From Voacanga thouarsii (lineage: Eukaryota; Streptophyta; Magnoliopsida; Gentianales; Apocynaceae), in assembly GCA_026120185.1 (NCBI GenBank), contig JANUWF010002342.1:5394501-5458500 (forward strand): a DNA stretch of 64,000 nt, read 5' to 3'. A program made the position numbers and the translations under genes. Positions 47,481 to 60,366 of the stretch are shown here, one piece after another; positions within the stretch are counted from its first letter, which is position 1, and each line of letters opens with the position of its first letter. The notes under the pieces were generated by a model, which did not search any database, was not told the DNA's origin, and was given only the letters and a program-made list of their open reading frames with translations.

Positions 47481-48011
47481 TGAAATCTGGTGACTTGGGT
47501 AGCTGAAAATTAAGATCGAGAAACTTAATAGTAGGGAGATTCAAATTAAGTGAAAGTTTGATTTAAAAAAAAGTTATAATAATAAAACACAAATATAGGA
47601 AATGGATATTTAACTAAATCTTTTTAGCATTTGAGCGAGAATGAAAGATAAGAGCTTATGCGCATAAAATTCAATTTGTTGGTTGCTTTCCCCCTTAATC
47701 AGCTCTAAGAAATAATGTAACTCTAAAGAATACAAATGGAAGAAGTATATAGGACCTCATTGTGAATCCATCCTAACATGAGATTAACACTTGGTAGAAG
47801 GCAATACGGGATCTGCAATAGTTTAATCTCTCCCTCTTCCTCTTATGAATTGATAGATTGACACAATTAATCATTTTGTTGGTATTTCTATAATGCTAAT
47901 ACTCAGCACTTGATTCAATTTTGAGCAAAATAAAGTTAAGCTTTCTGTATCTTATTCTACATTGTGGACTTGTTTTCACTTTCTTTGCTTAGTAAAAGGC
48001 TTTTATTGATT
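47481..48011. other. Unassigned spacer
   Basis: AT-rich with no frame or element end recognised; a truncation point for T1 must lie at its left side. TGATT at 48007-48011 is the left duplication of the solo LTR. Confidence 0.4.
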
Positions 48012-49529
48012 TGATGTGTTTAGATTTGGGTATAAAAATTATATAAAAATAAGTACATTCCCAATCAAGTTTACATTAAAACGTTAAACTCAAATTATAC
48101 ATATGAGCAAGTATACTCATCATTAACATAGCATAGGGTTCAAACGAGTGTTGATCTTCAAGGAACAAGTAGACGTTAATCCTTTTTCTTTCATTATTTA
48201 ACCGACTCAACAAAATGAGAAAGAAATAAACTAAAACAAAAGAAAATAAAAATAAAAATATATACATGTCAAAGATAGAGAAGTATGTAACCTAAACCAT
48301 TATTTTGACAAACATGATCTTAAAGTACCTAATCATTATCATAGCTAATTATTCCCTTGGCACCATGAAGGATTAAGATAGATTCACTTTTTTTGTCAAT
48401 CTAAGAAATCACTATCCTCTAGAGAAATTAGCATCACTTGGTCTGTCTCAACTAATTCATCCAAAAGACGCATTAAACACAATCTTTGATTTAATTTTCT
48501 TAGTCTGGCAAATTTAAAACATGAAATTAATCAATAAATCCTTGGTCTGGCAAACAGTAATTAACGTTTAATTACTCAATTCTTAGCAATTGACCTCATT
48601 GGTCTAGTAAGTTAACAGCCAATAAATATAAAATTAATCAATTGCAACTACCATCAACCTCTTTGGTCTAGCAAGTTAACGAAAAGAAACAACCAACTAA
48701 TCTTGTACTACACCCAAGTAATTAAATACCAAGAAAAACAACTAATTAATCAAAAGATCAAATAACTCTAAAAATCAAGAATATCTAAAATAATATCAAA
48801 TTACAATAAAACAATTAATATTTCATGATTCAAGAAAAATAAAATAAAGTAAAAGAAAGCACTCATAGACAAGCCTCCTTCTTCTTCCTTTGAAGACCTT
48901 CTTGCACAACCCTCTTTAAATTGAAGAATTCCTCCTTTGATTAAGTGATTTTCTGTGATGATCAATGAATTTTCCCCTTTTCCCTTGTGTTTTTCATCTA
49001 TTTATAGGCTTGGGAAGTGCCTAAACTCCTTAGTGTAATGTTCTTGGCCGAGTAGAAGTTGGAAGATACTAAAACTCCACAGATTACCAAAAACCACGTA
49101 GAAAAATCACAATCCCGCCTTTTTCTCAAAGTACAGCCGGCGCCGCCTTGGCTCTCAGAGCTAGTGCCGGTTGTGTTCTGTCTCTCCACTCATTCGCTGA
49201 TTTTTTCTTGATTTCAACACCATGTTATCCAGAATGCAGCCGGCACCAATTCCACTCTGTTTCGGTCTATTTTGACAATTTTTTGTCACCTCAAAGTTCG
49301 TGTCAACAGTGCATGCCTGGTGCCAGTTCCAATGCCCTGTCCGATGCCACCTCTCTTCTGTTTTGCGACGTTTATACTTCGTTTTACCCCAAAGATCTGT
49401 AATAATGAATAAAATACCTTTCCAAGGGTAAATCTCAAATATGAAGGAATATAACTAGTTATTGAACAAAATGTATCACAAAAGAGCCTTAAATAACTAG
49501 AAAAAATATGACTAATTTAGCGCCTATCA
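48012..49529 (-). repeat. Inverted Athila-like solo LTR (1518 bp)
   Basis: On the minus strand starts TGATAGGCGCTAAATTAG at 49529 and ends at 48012 (acacatca). Perfect flanks TGATT at 48007-48011 and 49530-49534. Same family as 961-2486 and 52290-53812. TATA box at 48999-49006 and GC-rich ggcgcc modules at about 49135-49350. The frame at 49148 lies across the GC-rich block and is not a gene. Confidence 0.92.
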
Positions 49530-50555
49530 TGATTCATCAAAGGATTTTTCATAAGTCTGAAAGGCATCCCTGTCCATATTTGAAAAAAAAAAAAAAACAC
49601 AAGAAACATACTAGGTACAAAAAATTTCATTGATTCAAGTTGAGTCTTGCGGAAGCTACAATTTAAGGTGGGGATCCTTCTCCATAAGAAACTCATTCAC
49701 AAATCACTTGAAAGCACACCCTTTAGACATGATCTATAATGAAACTTTGCTAGGTAAAGATTCTCCTATTCCTTTTTGTACATATTTTAGACATAGCAAT
49801 GAACAAAGTAAATTTATCATACCTCAAGGAGTTGGATCTTTCCACGCTACATCATAAGAAACCCTTTGAGGATATTGACAAACTCTACCCTTCACCCCAA
49901 TTTTAGGGAGGTAACTTAGTTTTCGTAGACCATGTCTTGAAAAGTAAGGATTTCTTGATCTCATCTTTAAGAACTCAAATACTGAGTTTAAAGGGGAATT
50001 CTAATTACGAACATTCTTTTGAAGGGATAAAAGATTATTTCAAGCTTGATGCATTCTTTAGAAATCATGTGCACTTATATGTTGTTAAAAATATTTGTGT
50101 GTCTAAAGAAATGTTAGAGAAAGAGGTTTATGTGTTTTTCTTTAGTAAGAAAAGTTATTTTCATAAACCTTTTATTTTTTAAAAACCTCTCTCCATTCTA
50201 CATTCATCAGGCCTATCTTCTATTTTGAGCTTTAATTTCTTTTCAAAAGGTTTAATGATGAAGCATGATAAGTGTGAAATGTTTTTGTTTTATTTTTTTC
50301 ATTTTAGTCTTTTTCTTTAGTTTGTTTTCTTTTATTTAGGTCTTTTTTTTATTTTATTATTATTATTTTCTTTGTGCTTTTCTTTGTGTTTTGTTTTATA
50401 GGAATAAAGTCTTCTTAGACAAGCCCTTATCTTTACCTAAAGTTTGGATATTTTTTGGAACATTATTGCACTTGGGAAGTATTACTTAAACTTTCTCACC
50501 CACTATTATTTTTAGTCCATTTGGAGATGTTTTCTTGTGTTTATTTTTTGCCAAT

Positions 50556-50586
50556 GAGGACATTGTCCAATTTAAGTGTGGGGGAG
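50556..50586 (+). repeat. Polypurine-like module 1
   Basis: gaggacattgtccaatttaa followed by gtgtgggggag. Nearly repeated at 50784-50814 and related to 19733-19762 in G1. Confidence 0.75.
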
Positions 50587-50783
50587 TGGTTTGGTAATAT
50601 ACTTTGTCCAAGTTTTTATCAATTATCTTGGTGTTTTCTTAGTATTGAGCTACTTTGAAATATTTTGAAATTGAGAAATAATTTTATTTTGAACACAAAG
50701 TATGGTAGTATTTTTTTTCTCTCTTTTCCCCTTTTATTTTTTCTCCCGTGGCAATAGTTCCTTACTCTATTTGTTTGGCCATT

Positions 50784-50814
50784 GAGGACAATGTCCAGTT
50801 TAAGTGTGGGGGAG
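50784..50814 (+). repeat. Polypurine-like module 2
   Basis: gaggacaatgtccagtttaa followed by gtgtgggggag, 228 bases after module 1. Both are followed by tggtt. Confidence 0.75.
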
Positions 50815-52289
50815 TGGTTAGAATGAGAATTCTTCTATGCTTTATTTATCTTGACATTCTTCTTTGAACCTTCTGAGTAGATTTTTCAATTTTTTTTTTC
50901 TAATTTTCTTTGAGATTTCAAGCTGTATTTTTAATGCATGTCTTTATGATGGATTATAGAGAATATGTTCTAGATCATTTATGGCTTATGCATGACTTTT
51001 TGCACTCACTTGGACGAAGTAGTTCTTGATCAAATGCTTTGCATTGTTCTTAAACCTATTTTCTACTAAAATTCATGGAGCATTCTAGAACTTACTTGAA
51101 TATCTTTTGAGGTGAAATAAGAAAGACAATCATGATTTAACTTAGGGATGATGGTGATAGGCATTTTTTGGATAGTTCGAGCTTTTCAAGCCTACCTATT
51201 GTTATATTATCCCTAGTGCCTATTTTGAGCCTAAAACCCGTTATCATATTTTGTCCATTGCTTGTTTCTGAGAGTTTGAATAATTTTCCAAATCTTTATG
51301 CTCATGATGGATGAAAGTATATGTAAGAGAATGTTGAGGAAGAATACTTGAAAAAGATCATGACTTGTTACTTTCAGTCATGTATCAATAGTGAATTGAG
51401 CTAGAAAGAGGAAAAAAAAAAAGCAAAGAAAGAGAAGAAAAAGAAAAGAGAGATTGAAAACAAGAAAAGAAAAGAAACAGCTACTAGAAAAGATGGAAAG
51501 AAAGATATTGAGAAAGAAAAGAAAAGCAGTAGTAAGAGTGAAAAGAAGAGAGAAAAGAAAGAAAAGAAAAATTTTTGAAAGGAAAAGAGAGACGAAAGAT
51601 CACAAAAGAAATGGTGATTGAGTTGTAAAAGTTAAGTTCATATAAAGTACTTGACACCATTGCTGGAAATTTGAGTGATCTTGTGAAAGAAATAGAGAAG
51701 AGTTGATGAAAAAAATTTAAAAAAAAAAGAAAAAATGCAGGATTTGCTTGAGTTGAGTTGTAATTGATGAATAAGGTTATGGTTTGATTAATTTTTGGAA
51801 TAGGAGAGCAAGAAGGGTTGGAAATTATTGATTCATTTGTTTATCCTTTTCTTATGAGCTCTCAGCTTCTTTGATATTTGAATCTCCTATATCCTTCGTT
51901 TGATAAGTTACATTACAAACCTTTAGCCTTACATTACAAGCTTGAAAGTCCTACTTGATCTAAGTAGAATCATGATATGTCTCGAATTAGTGGAAAGAGA
52001 GTATGAAAAGTAAGCCTATGGAATGCATATTCTTTTTTAGCTAAATTCTTTCCAATGGTTTGAGAATATTGTGAACTCTTGAGACGGTTCTACTCAGTCA
52101 TTATTTACTACACAAGTCTTGCATTTGTTGTGAAAGATGTAGTAGCATGTGTTTTATGTTTTTGAATGAAGAAAGCGTTGAGGATATTATTTTGAAATTG
52201 ATTGAGTGAATTGAGTAAACTTTGTATTTTTCCTACTTGTCTTTGATACTTTGCTTAAGAACAAGCAAAGAGCTAAGTGTGGGGGAATA

Positions 52290-53812
52290 TGATAGGGGCT
52301 AAATTAGTTATACTTTTCCTAGTTATTCAAGGCTCTTTTGTGATACATTTTATTCAATAACTAATCATATTCCTTCATATTTGAGATTTTACCCTTGGAA
52401 AGGTATTTTGTTCATTATTTCAGATTTTTAGGGTAAAACAAAGCAAAAATGTCACGAAACAGATTAGAGGTGGCACCGGCTGGGACAGAGGAACTGGCAC
52501 CAGCCATGCACTGGTTGCACGAACTTTGAGGTGACAAAAAATTGTCAAAATAGGACGGAACAGAATGGAACCGGTGCCAGCTGCATTCTGGAATACATTG
52601 TGCAGAATTCGGGAAAAAATCGGCGAACAATTGGAGAAATAGAACACAACTGGCGCTGGCTCCGAGAGCCAAGGCGGCTCCGGCTGTGCCCTGAAGTTAA
52701 GGCGGTGCTTTGATTTTTCTACGGAATTTTTGATAATCTATGGAGTTTTAGTATCTTCCAACTTCTACTCGGCCAAGAACATTACACCAATGAATTTAGG
52801 CACTTTTCAAGCCTATAAATAGATGGAAAGCACAAGAGAAAAAGGGAGAATTCATTAATCATCATAGCAAATCACTAAAATCAAAGGAGGAATTCTTCAA
52901 TTCAAGGAGGGTTGGAGGGTTGTGCAAGAAGGTCTTCAAAGGAAGAAGAAGGAGGCACGTCTATGAGTGCTTTCTTTTACTTTGTTTTCTTTTTCTTGAC
53001 AATAATATGTTAATTGTTTTATTGTAATATGACATTGTTTTAGATAGTTATGATTTTTAGAGTTATTTGATCTTTTGATTAATTGATTGTTATTCTTGGT
53101 AGTTGATTACTTATGCTTATTACGAGATTAATTGATTGGATCTTTCCATTAACTTGCTTAGGCAAAAGAGTTGGTGGTGGTTTCAATTCATTAGTTTCAT
53201 ATTTGTTAGCTCTTAACTTGCTTGAACAAAGGGGTTAAGAGTAGGGCAAAGTAATTCAAGGTTAATTAATGTCTGCCAGGATATGGATTCATTGGTTAAT
53301 TTCATGTGTAATTTACCAGGAATGGGAATTAAATCAAAGACTATGGTTAATGCATCTTTTGGGTAAGATTGGTTGAGACAGGATATGTGATGCTAAGTTA
53401 CCTAGAAGATAGGGATTCATGGATTGGACAAAGAAGTCAATCTATATTATCCATTATGAAGCCAAGAAAATAATTAGTTATGATAAAGATTAAGTACTTT
53501 AGGATCATATTTGTCAAAACAATGGCTTAAGTTACATAATTCTACATCCTTGACTTGTATATATTTTATTTTATTTTATTTTATTTTCCTTTTTATTTTA
53601 TTTTTTTACTTTATTGAGTCGGTTAAACAATGAAAGAAAGGTGATTAGTGTATACTTGTTCCTGGAGGATCGACACTCGTTTGAACCCTATGTTATGTTA
53701 GTTATGAATATGCTTGCTTATATATGTAATTTGGGATTAAGGTTTTAATGTAAACTTGATTGGGAATATGCTTATTTTTATATAATTTTTATATCCAAAT
53801 CCATACGCATCA
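52290..53812 (+). repeat. Athila-like LTR flanked by polypurine tract and PBS
   Basis: Complete LTR of 1523 bp: TGATAGGGGCTAAATTAG to atccatacgcatca. TATA box at 52814-52821 and GC-rich modules at about 52470-52700. On its left is a polypurine tract (3' LTR context) and on its right a tRNA-Asp type PBS (5' LTR context), so it links two internal regions. Confidence 0.9.
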
Positions 53813-53818
53813 AGTTTT

Positions 53819-53835
53819 TGGCACTGTTGCCGGGG
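53819..53835 (+). promoter_or_regulatory. Primer binding site (tRNA-Asp type)
   Basis: TGGCACTGTTGCCGGGG, two changes from the complement of the plant tRNA-Asp 3' end. Element-like sequence fades within about 80 bases after it. Confidence 0.8.
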
Positions 53836-54061
53836 AAAAATCTGTGTTCCTTTGTTTAATAATTCTTTCATTTTTTTTCCTCGCGCCAAACACATAAAGC
53901 ATAAATCTAGTTTATATCTTTGTAAATTTAAACATAAATACTTGTTAATGTAATTTTTATTAGCACCTGTATTTGTCAATATATTTTAAAAATTTACTAC
54001 TAAAAAAGATATATCTATCTAAAGGAATACATAAACCTTAGATATTAATAGGCTCATGTTT

Positions 54062-54101
<40 letters not shown>

Positions 54102-55480
54102 CATATTAAAATTTAAAACACTATATTTGATAATCAATTTATTTATTATTAATAATATTGTTGTTATAAACTTATAAATATTAAGTGAAATAAAATTAAT
54201 TTCTTCATTAACAAACAACTATTTTTTAATATTATATTTTTAAAATTTTATTTAGAATAATAAATTTTATTTTTTATGGCCAAAATGATAAAAAAAATTA
54301 AATTTTTATAAAAATTCTAAAAAAATCATAGCAATTAAAAAAATAAAAGAATTAAGAATATTAATGATTTCATCTTGTAAATGGTACAATTGAAAATGAT
54401 ATATATGAAGTTTTTGAAATGGTTGATACTGAAAAAAATAATCGGTTTTCATCAACTATACCGAACGAAATATTATCAATCTAAAAATAGTAATATTAAA
54501 TTTCAATATATTTTTTTTATCATTTAGTCATAAATTTTAATTTTTGATTATTAAGAAAAAAAAGAATTGATTCTATTATTTTTAAATTTTTATTCATTAG
54601 GAAAAAGTTAAAATTCATTATGTGTGTGTGTGAGCTATGACTATATATTTCAGTACTAGTTTCACTTCTTCGATTTTAGTATGGTTTAGGACAGTTTTAA
54701 TATGGTTCGGGATAATTCGATTCAAAAAAAAAAAAAAAAATCAACGCTTTTTTCAATCTTGATTCTTTTCGATCTAATTATTCAGATTAAATTGGTTATT
54801 CTCCAATTATGTGAGTATTCCTAGGTTTGGATAGTTTCCTACAGCCAAACAAATTGCTATAGAGCAAAAACAATAATATTGCAGCATTTCAAATTATTAA
54901 TGCATAGAACATACAATACATTTATTTTATATGTTTGAAAGCTAAAATAGTATAAAACAAAGACAACTATATTGTATTAAATCGATAAAATCTTTTAACA
55001 ATAGCATAAAGGAAAGAAATCATGTTTTAAAACATTTAATAAATTCACAAGAATTATCAATAGAATAAAGGTGAATAGTAAGGAAACATAAAAGTTAAAA
55101 AAAATAAAAGTTAAAAGAAAATAATTGCTTACAATATTGTATACTAGATAGGGTCAGTAAAACTCAAAATTTGAAAATTATATACATTTCTCTCATATTT
55201 TACAGGAAACATAAGATTTTAATTAATAGTAAAACATATATAATATTTATTTTATAAAAATAAAAAATATTTGGCTTTGTTTGAAGAATTTTCAAACCAA
55301 ACCAAAAATTCTTCAAACGAAACCAAACTAACTCAAACCAAGAACAATAATTTCGATTTGATTTAATTTGATCTTATTTAATGTGGACGGGTTGAATTTT
55401 TCCAGTACTTTTAATAAAAAATATTTTAGCAATTGAATATCTGTCTTATTTTATATAATTGTTAAAGTACGTAAATGTAC
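53836..55480. other. AT-rich spacer with (TA)n
   Basis: Very AT-rich and gene-free. A (TA)n microsatellite sits at about 54067-54098. Facing copies of ggttcgg and aaaccaaac-like words near 54650-54730 and 55260-55330 hint at an old inverted-repeat element, but ends cannot be set. Confidence 0.5.
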
Positions 55481-55829
55481 ATAGAAAGGGATGGGTAGAT
55501 TTGTTATAAACCAGGTGCTCCAATATTGATCTATTCTCCTAATAGCTTCATAACCATCGAAAGCCGGAACTCAAAATTGCCACGGAAAGCGAACGGAAAT
55601 GCTAATGTGATCTTTTCTGACCATTCCAAAATTTGACTGAAATGCCCCTTAATTAGGTCTGCTCCGCTGAATTGGTTACAATTTCCACAGAGAGGAAATG
55701 TTCGGATGATTCCTCTTCTTTATTGAACTTTCACCTCAGTTTTTTCCACGGCATCCAGAAGTTGGTTGAAAGTTCCTTTCCTTAACACGAGTGAAATTCG
55801 TGAAAGTCTAAGGCACGATTGTTACAAAA
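55481..55829. other. Less AT-rich unassigned segment
   Basis: About 350 bases of more balanced composition with stops in every frame and no element match inside the window. It may be low-copy host DNA beside C3. Confidence 0.35.
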
Positions 55830-56310
55830 ATATATAAAGAACAAACTTTGAGACGTGATTACACTATCTTGCGTGTAATATTGTCTTATTTATCAAAACA
55901 AGTTATCCCAGAATACAACAAAATTTCGTAAGAAATTTATGTAGAAATAAAAAATCAGATAAAACCTGTAAAACTTCTGCAGTTTTTATAACTCTTTAAT
56001 GGTTACCAGTTGAGAAGTAACAACGGTTTGAAAACATCTTTATCTGAAAGTTATATCCCTTAAGAAATATTAATTCGAAAAAAATATAAAAAAAAGTCTT
56101 TTTTTTTTTTTTTTGTTTTTTAAACAAGCCCAAGTTGGCCCAAGTGCCCTTTTATTATATAAATATAATTATAAAATGAACTAACCAAGGGGTTAAGCCC
56201 ATGTCCATTAAGAGCACTTTTAGACACTAGTTCTTGTACACAATTACTCACAAAGAGTTTCAAGAACTTTCTTTTCCAATGTGGGATATGATTGAATAAA
56301 CTATCTATCA
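55830..56310 (-). repeat. C3 3' LTR (left end uncertain)
   Basis: The start at 56310 is clear from the polypurine tract at 56311-56323 (minus strand). A T/A run lies near 56090-56120. No partner LTR exists here to fix the other end. Confidence 0.55.
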
Positions 56311-56736
56311 TTCCCCCACTAGTTTGTTAATACAGGTAATTACTTTTCAAAATAAACATAATGCATACAAGAAAGTATCTAAAAGATTAAACTTTCAATT
56401 AGTGTAAGTATTTCAGGATTCTAACAAAGTATATGGTGTCCTAGGATTAAACTATGACTCCTTTTGTTATGATCAGACATACCACACACATTACATTTAT
56501 GTTCTTCTATTAAATTTCTCGTTTAACTTCTAGCACTATAAATGGCCTTGTGCTAGCAATCCATTTTTTATGAATATTTATAAGAATAAATCCTTTTAAA
56601 CTCTTATTGAAGCGGCACCACTTCATATTCATATAGGTCGAGTTTATTTATAGACAGACAAACACCATTAAGAGTATAAACTCATCCTCTCTACTAATCA
56701 TCACTAACAACCACCACCTTTTGTATGGAACTTGAT

Positions 56737-57771
56737 TTAGTGATCTAATAAGACACGTAACAATAACCTATTATTACCTATTAAATTCAACCAATAACCG
56801 ATTTGATTAAGTGAAGTTGGGTTACCGTTATTGATGTCTAAAGGATTATATTTTAGTCCCATACTATAAGTAGTCTCCCAAACTTTATCTCTTGGTAAAG
56901 CCTTAATAAGCTGATCTAATAAATTTGCTGCAGACTTCACATAGGAGACAATAAAAATACCATTAGATATCAATTCTCTAATATAACTATAACATAGACT
57001 TATATGTCTTGATTTTCCATTATATAACTAAAGGCATTTGACATTGTAGCCTCACTATCACAATATATAGTGACGGGTGGTATAGGCTGTGGCCATAAGT
57101 CAACTTCAAGTAACATATTTCTTAACTATTCATCCTCTTTACCTGCTGAAGTCAAAGCTATGAATTCAGTTTCCATAGTTGAATGAGCAAGACACATTTG
57201 TTTCTTAGATGCCCAACTAACAGCACCACCCGTTATGGTAAATATCCAACCCAAGGTTGATAATATATCACCAACTTTAGCAATCCAACTAGCATCATAA
57301 TAGCCTTCTAGTACAGCAAGAAAATTAGAATAATACAATTGTAATTTTATGGTTCTTTTAAGATAACCAAGTACTCTTTCAACTTCTTTCCAATGAGCTA
57401 CACTTGGATTGCTTGTAAATCTTGATAATTTACTCACTGTAAAGGCTATATCAGGTCTTGTGCAACATAGCATACACCAAGCTTCCTATAACACTAGCAT
57501 ACTCCAATTGTTCTATTGATCTAGCATCATTTTTTACTAGTTTAACACTAGAATCATATGGAGTATTATATTCTTTAATATTTAAGAATTTATATTTATT
57601 CAAGAGCTTCTCTATATAGTGAGTTTGACTTAACATAAATCCATTATCATATTTGGTAACTTTAATTCCCAAAATTGTATCTACTTCTTTAAGATCTTTC
57701 ATCTTGAAGGTAGAAGTATGAAACTTTTTCGTTTCATTTATACCAATAATATTTGTACCAAAAATAAGCAT
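56737..57771 (-). pseudogene. C3 RNase H and RT end (broken)
   Basis: Minus strand. 57771-57451 carries the end of RT (MKDLKEVDTILGIKV). 57473-57126 carries RPDIAFTVSKLSRF, HWKEVERVLGYLKRT, YYDASW, and STMETEFIAL, the RNase H signature of plant copia elements. A stop near 57126 and a frameshift split the rest, which resumes to 56737. A 422-base non-coding tail leads to the polypurine tract. Confidence 0.85.
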
Positions 57772-58430
57772 ATCATCTACATAGAGACATATAATTACTC
57801 CATAATCACTAGTAAATTTAGAATCGATGCATTTGTCAACAATATTATGCCTAAAACCATAAGATAAAATTTTTGAATCAAAATTTTCATGCCATTGTTT
57901 TGGAGCTTATTTGATACCATATAAAGATTTTATAAGTTTACACACTTTTTTTTTTCATTACCAAGAAGTTCAAAACCTTCTGGTTGTTCCATATAAATTT
58001 CTTCTTTCAAATTTCCATTTAAAAAAGCAGTTTTGACATCCATTTGGTGAACACATAATTTATAAATAGAAGTTAAGGCAAATAAAACTCTAATTCTTGC
58101 TATACGTGCATATGTATCAAAATAATCTAATCCTTTTCTTTTTTTTTGTGTAAATCCTTTAGTTACTAACCTAGCTTTAAAGATTTGTAATGTACCATCT
58201 GAATTATATTTCTTTCTAAAAACCTATTTATTTTTAATGGGGTTTGAACTGGGAGGTAAGTCAACTAGAAACCATGTATTATTAGCCAAAATTGAATCCA
58301 TTTCATCATTTATAGCTTCTTGCCAAAAAGCAACTTCTCTAGATGCTAAAGCTTCCTTAAATGTTTTTGGTTCATCATCAACATTTGATATCTCCATTAG
58401 TCTTATAATTTTTTTTTCTACTTCCTTCAA
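57772..58430 (-). pseudogene. C3 reverse transcriptase (broken)
   Basis: FKEALASREVAFWQEAINDE near 58365, QMDVKTAFLNGNLKEEIYME near 58055, and the catalytic YVDD at 57772-57783 in other frames. Stops and frameshifts lie near 58224, 57960 and 57900. Confidence 0.85.
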
Positions 58431-59290
58431 CTAGGAAAGTAATATGATTAGGAGATACAAAATTAGGATCAAGATGTTTAATTTTCCTTTGCCTTTGACT
58501 TCTCCTTGGTTCAGATGTTTCATCAAATTCTTTTCTTTTATTAGAATTCAAATCTAATTTATTATACTCTTCTATATGATCATGTAACATATTATCACGT
58601 ACAAAGATGTTTTCAAAGAATTCTACATGAATAGATTCTACAATAACATTAGATTCTAAGTCAAGTAAACGATATGCTTTTGAATTTTGGGCATAACCAA
58701 TAAAAATAGATTTTATGCCTCTTGCACCAAGTTTTTGTCTCTGAGAATCAAGAAGTCGATAGTATGCTATACACCCCCACACTTTCAAATACTTTAAATT
58801 TGGCTTCCTTCAATTCCAGACTTCATATGGTGAAATATGAGTCTTCTTTGAAGGAGTTCTATTGAGAATATGGAATGCAGTAAGTACTACTTCTCCCCAT
58901 AAGTTGAATGGTAATTTAGCATTTAATATCATTGAATTTACCATGTCAACTAGTGTTCTATTTTTCCTTTCAGCTAATCCATTTTGTTGGGGGTGTAAAA
59001 TGAGCTGTTCTTTGGTGAATTATACCATGGTTTTCACAAAACTTATCAAATTCACCAAAAAAGTATTCTCCTCCTCTATCACTTCTTAACATTTTAATTT
59101 TTTGTTCCTTTTGATTCTCTACCTTAATCTTAAATTCTTTAAAAACACTAAGTGCTTCATCTTTAGTTCTTAACAAATAAACATGTGCATAACAAGAATA
59201 TTCATCTATAAAAGTAATCAAGTATCTTTTGCCTCCTCTAGTTAATTTTCCATTTAATTTACAAATATTTGAATGAATCAAATCTAACAT
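58431..59290 (-). pseudogene. C3 integrase (first catalytic Asp changed)
   Basis: 59290-58970 starts with LDLIHSNICKL, where the first catalytic Asp is Asn, and keeps SDRGGEYFF (second Asp) near 59085. Near 58985 the frame shifts just before the catalytic Glu region. The C-terminal part (58788-58378) has VWGCIAYYR and FIGYAQNSKAYRL. The zinc-binding HHCC domain is missing (see the deletion at 59284-59290). Confidence 0.8.
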
Positions 59291-59846
59291 TTTATGATCA
59301 CAACCTTATTAGATTCTATTACAACCTTAAAGCCTATTTTGCTTAGCAAACTTGCAGAAACTAGATTCCTTTTAACATCAGGAACGTGAAAAACATTAAC
59401 CAAAGTGAGCTTTTGTCCCGAAGTAAATTTCAGAACAACAGTTCCTTTACCAAACACATGAACTGGTGCTTGATTACCCATAAAGACCTCAGCATCATCT
59501 TTCATATAAGTACTAAACAGATCTTTGTTGTTGCACACAAGAATGGTTGCACCTGAATCAAGGAAAAACTCAGAACAACAAGTGAAAACAACTGAATTTA
59601 TTTCAGTAACCATGGCTACCAAACTGTCTTCAGTAACGAAGTTTGCCTCTTTGGTAACCCCAGTATTAGTATTAACACTGGTATCTGCTTTCTTCTCTTC
59701 ACTCTTCTTGAACCTACATTCTTTAATGTAGTGGCTTTCTTTCCACAATGGAAACACATCTGGTTCCTTTTGTTGTTGTTCTTCTTGAATGCTTTGGTTT
59801 TGATCTTAAGATATTTCTGAAATTTGTTTCCAGATTTTGCTCTCAC
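59284..59846 (-). pseudogene. C3 protease and zinc-knuckle region
   Basis: The gag knuckle is split over two frames (CFHCGKK near 59760 in one, ESHYIKECRFKK near 59740 in the next). The protease motif FFLDSGAT lies near 59560 and is intact. The frame ends FKVVIESNKVVIIK at 59284, where integrase should be preceded by a GAG-pre-integrase domain but is not. Confidence 0.8.
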
Positions 59847-60366
59847 AGCATTTACTTACAATTTTGTATTGGAACTTTCAACAACATTTCTCTACTATTT
59901 CTCTTCTCTGATATGAGTTTCACACTGAATTTATAGATGAGTCTGAAATTGCTCGAGAGTCAAACTCTCTGGTTGTAACAGAATCTTCTTTCTGTAGGTG
60001 TTCCAAGAGGGAGGCAATTTAGACAGAATTGCACCAATTTGTAGTGCATCAGGAATACGAACTTCCAAATCCCTTAATCTAGAAACTAAAATTTGAAGTT
60101 CATGGACTTGATCCATGACTGGCTTGTCATTAGTCATTCTGAAATCAAAATAATTTAAAGCAAGAAATTTGTTCGTACCTTTCTTTTAGTCTCCAAAGTA
60201 GTCTAGATGTCCTTTGGAGTTTGGAATGCAGCATAGAGATCATGCAGATGATCTGTCAGAGAATTTAGAATAAGTCCATAATACATCAATTGATCATCTT
60301 CACGTTTCTTCCGTTCAGCCTTCCATCCATCACTGTCTTTAGGCATTGGTGCAGGAAGAGCCTCCA
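59847..60366 (-). pseudogene. C3 gag (broken)
   Basis: From the ATG near 60366: KDSDGWKAERKKREDDQLM. After a frame change near 60190 it reads MDQVHELQILVSRLRDLEVR (near 60120) and LEQFQTHL (near 59950), the retrotransposon Gag pattern of plant copia. It is joined to non-C3 sequence at about 60400. Confidence 0.75.

Larger units (their letters stand above)
49535..52289 (+). mobile_element. Athila-like 3' internal region (plus strand)
   Basis: About 2.75 kb before the LTR at 52290. From 51310 on it matches 1-960. The 49600-50190 part holds fragments of reading frames (for example 49937-50182, 81 codons) that I cannot identify. Two polypurine-like blocks (50556-50586, 50784-50814) and the true polypurine tract at the end follow. 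No RT or integrase is visible, so the element is truncated on the left. The GA-rich tract is at 51407-51610. Confidence 0.7.

Noticed and set aside
54067..54098. (TA)n run as an origin or regulatory site
   Set aside because: A plain microsatellite in AT-rich spacer with no associated signal.
54650..55330. MITE with ggtttggttt-type ends
   Set aside because: Facing words are visible but neither borders nor a target duplication can be set.
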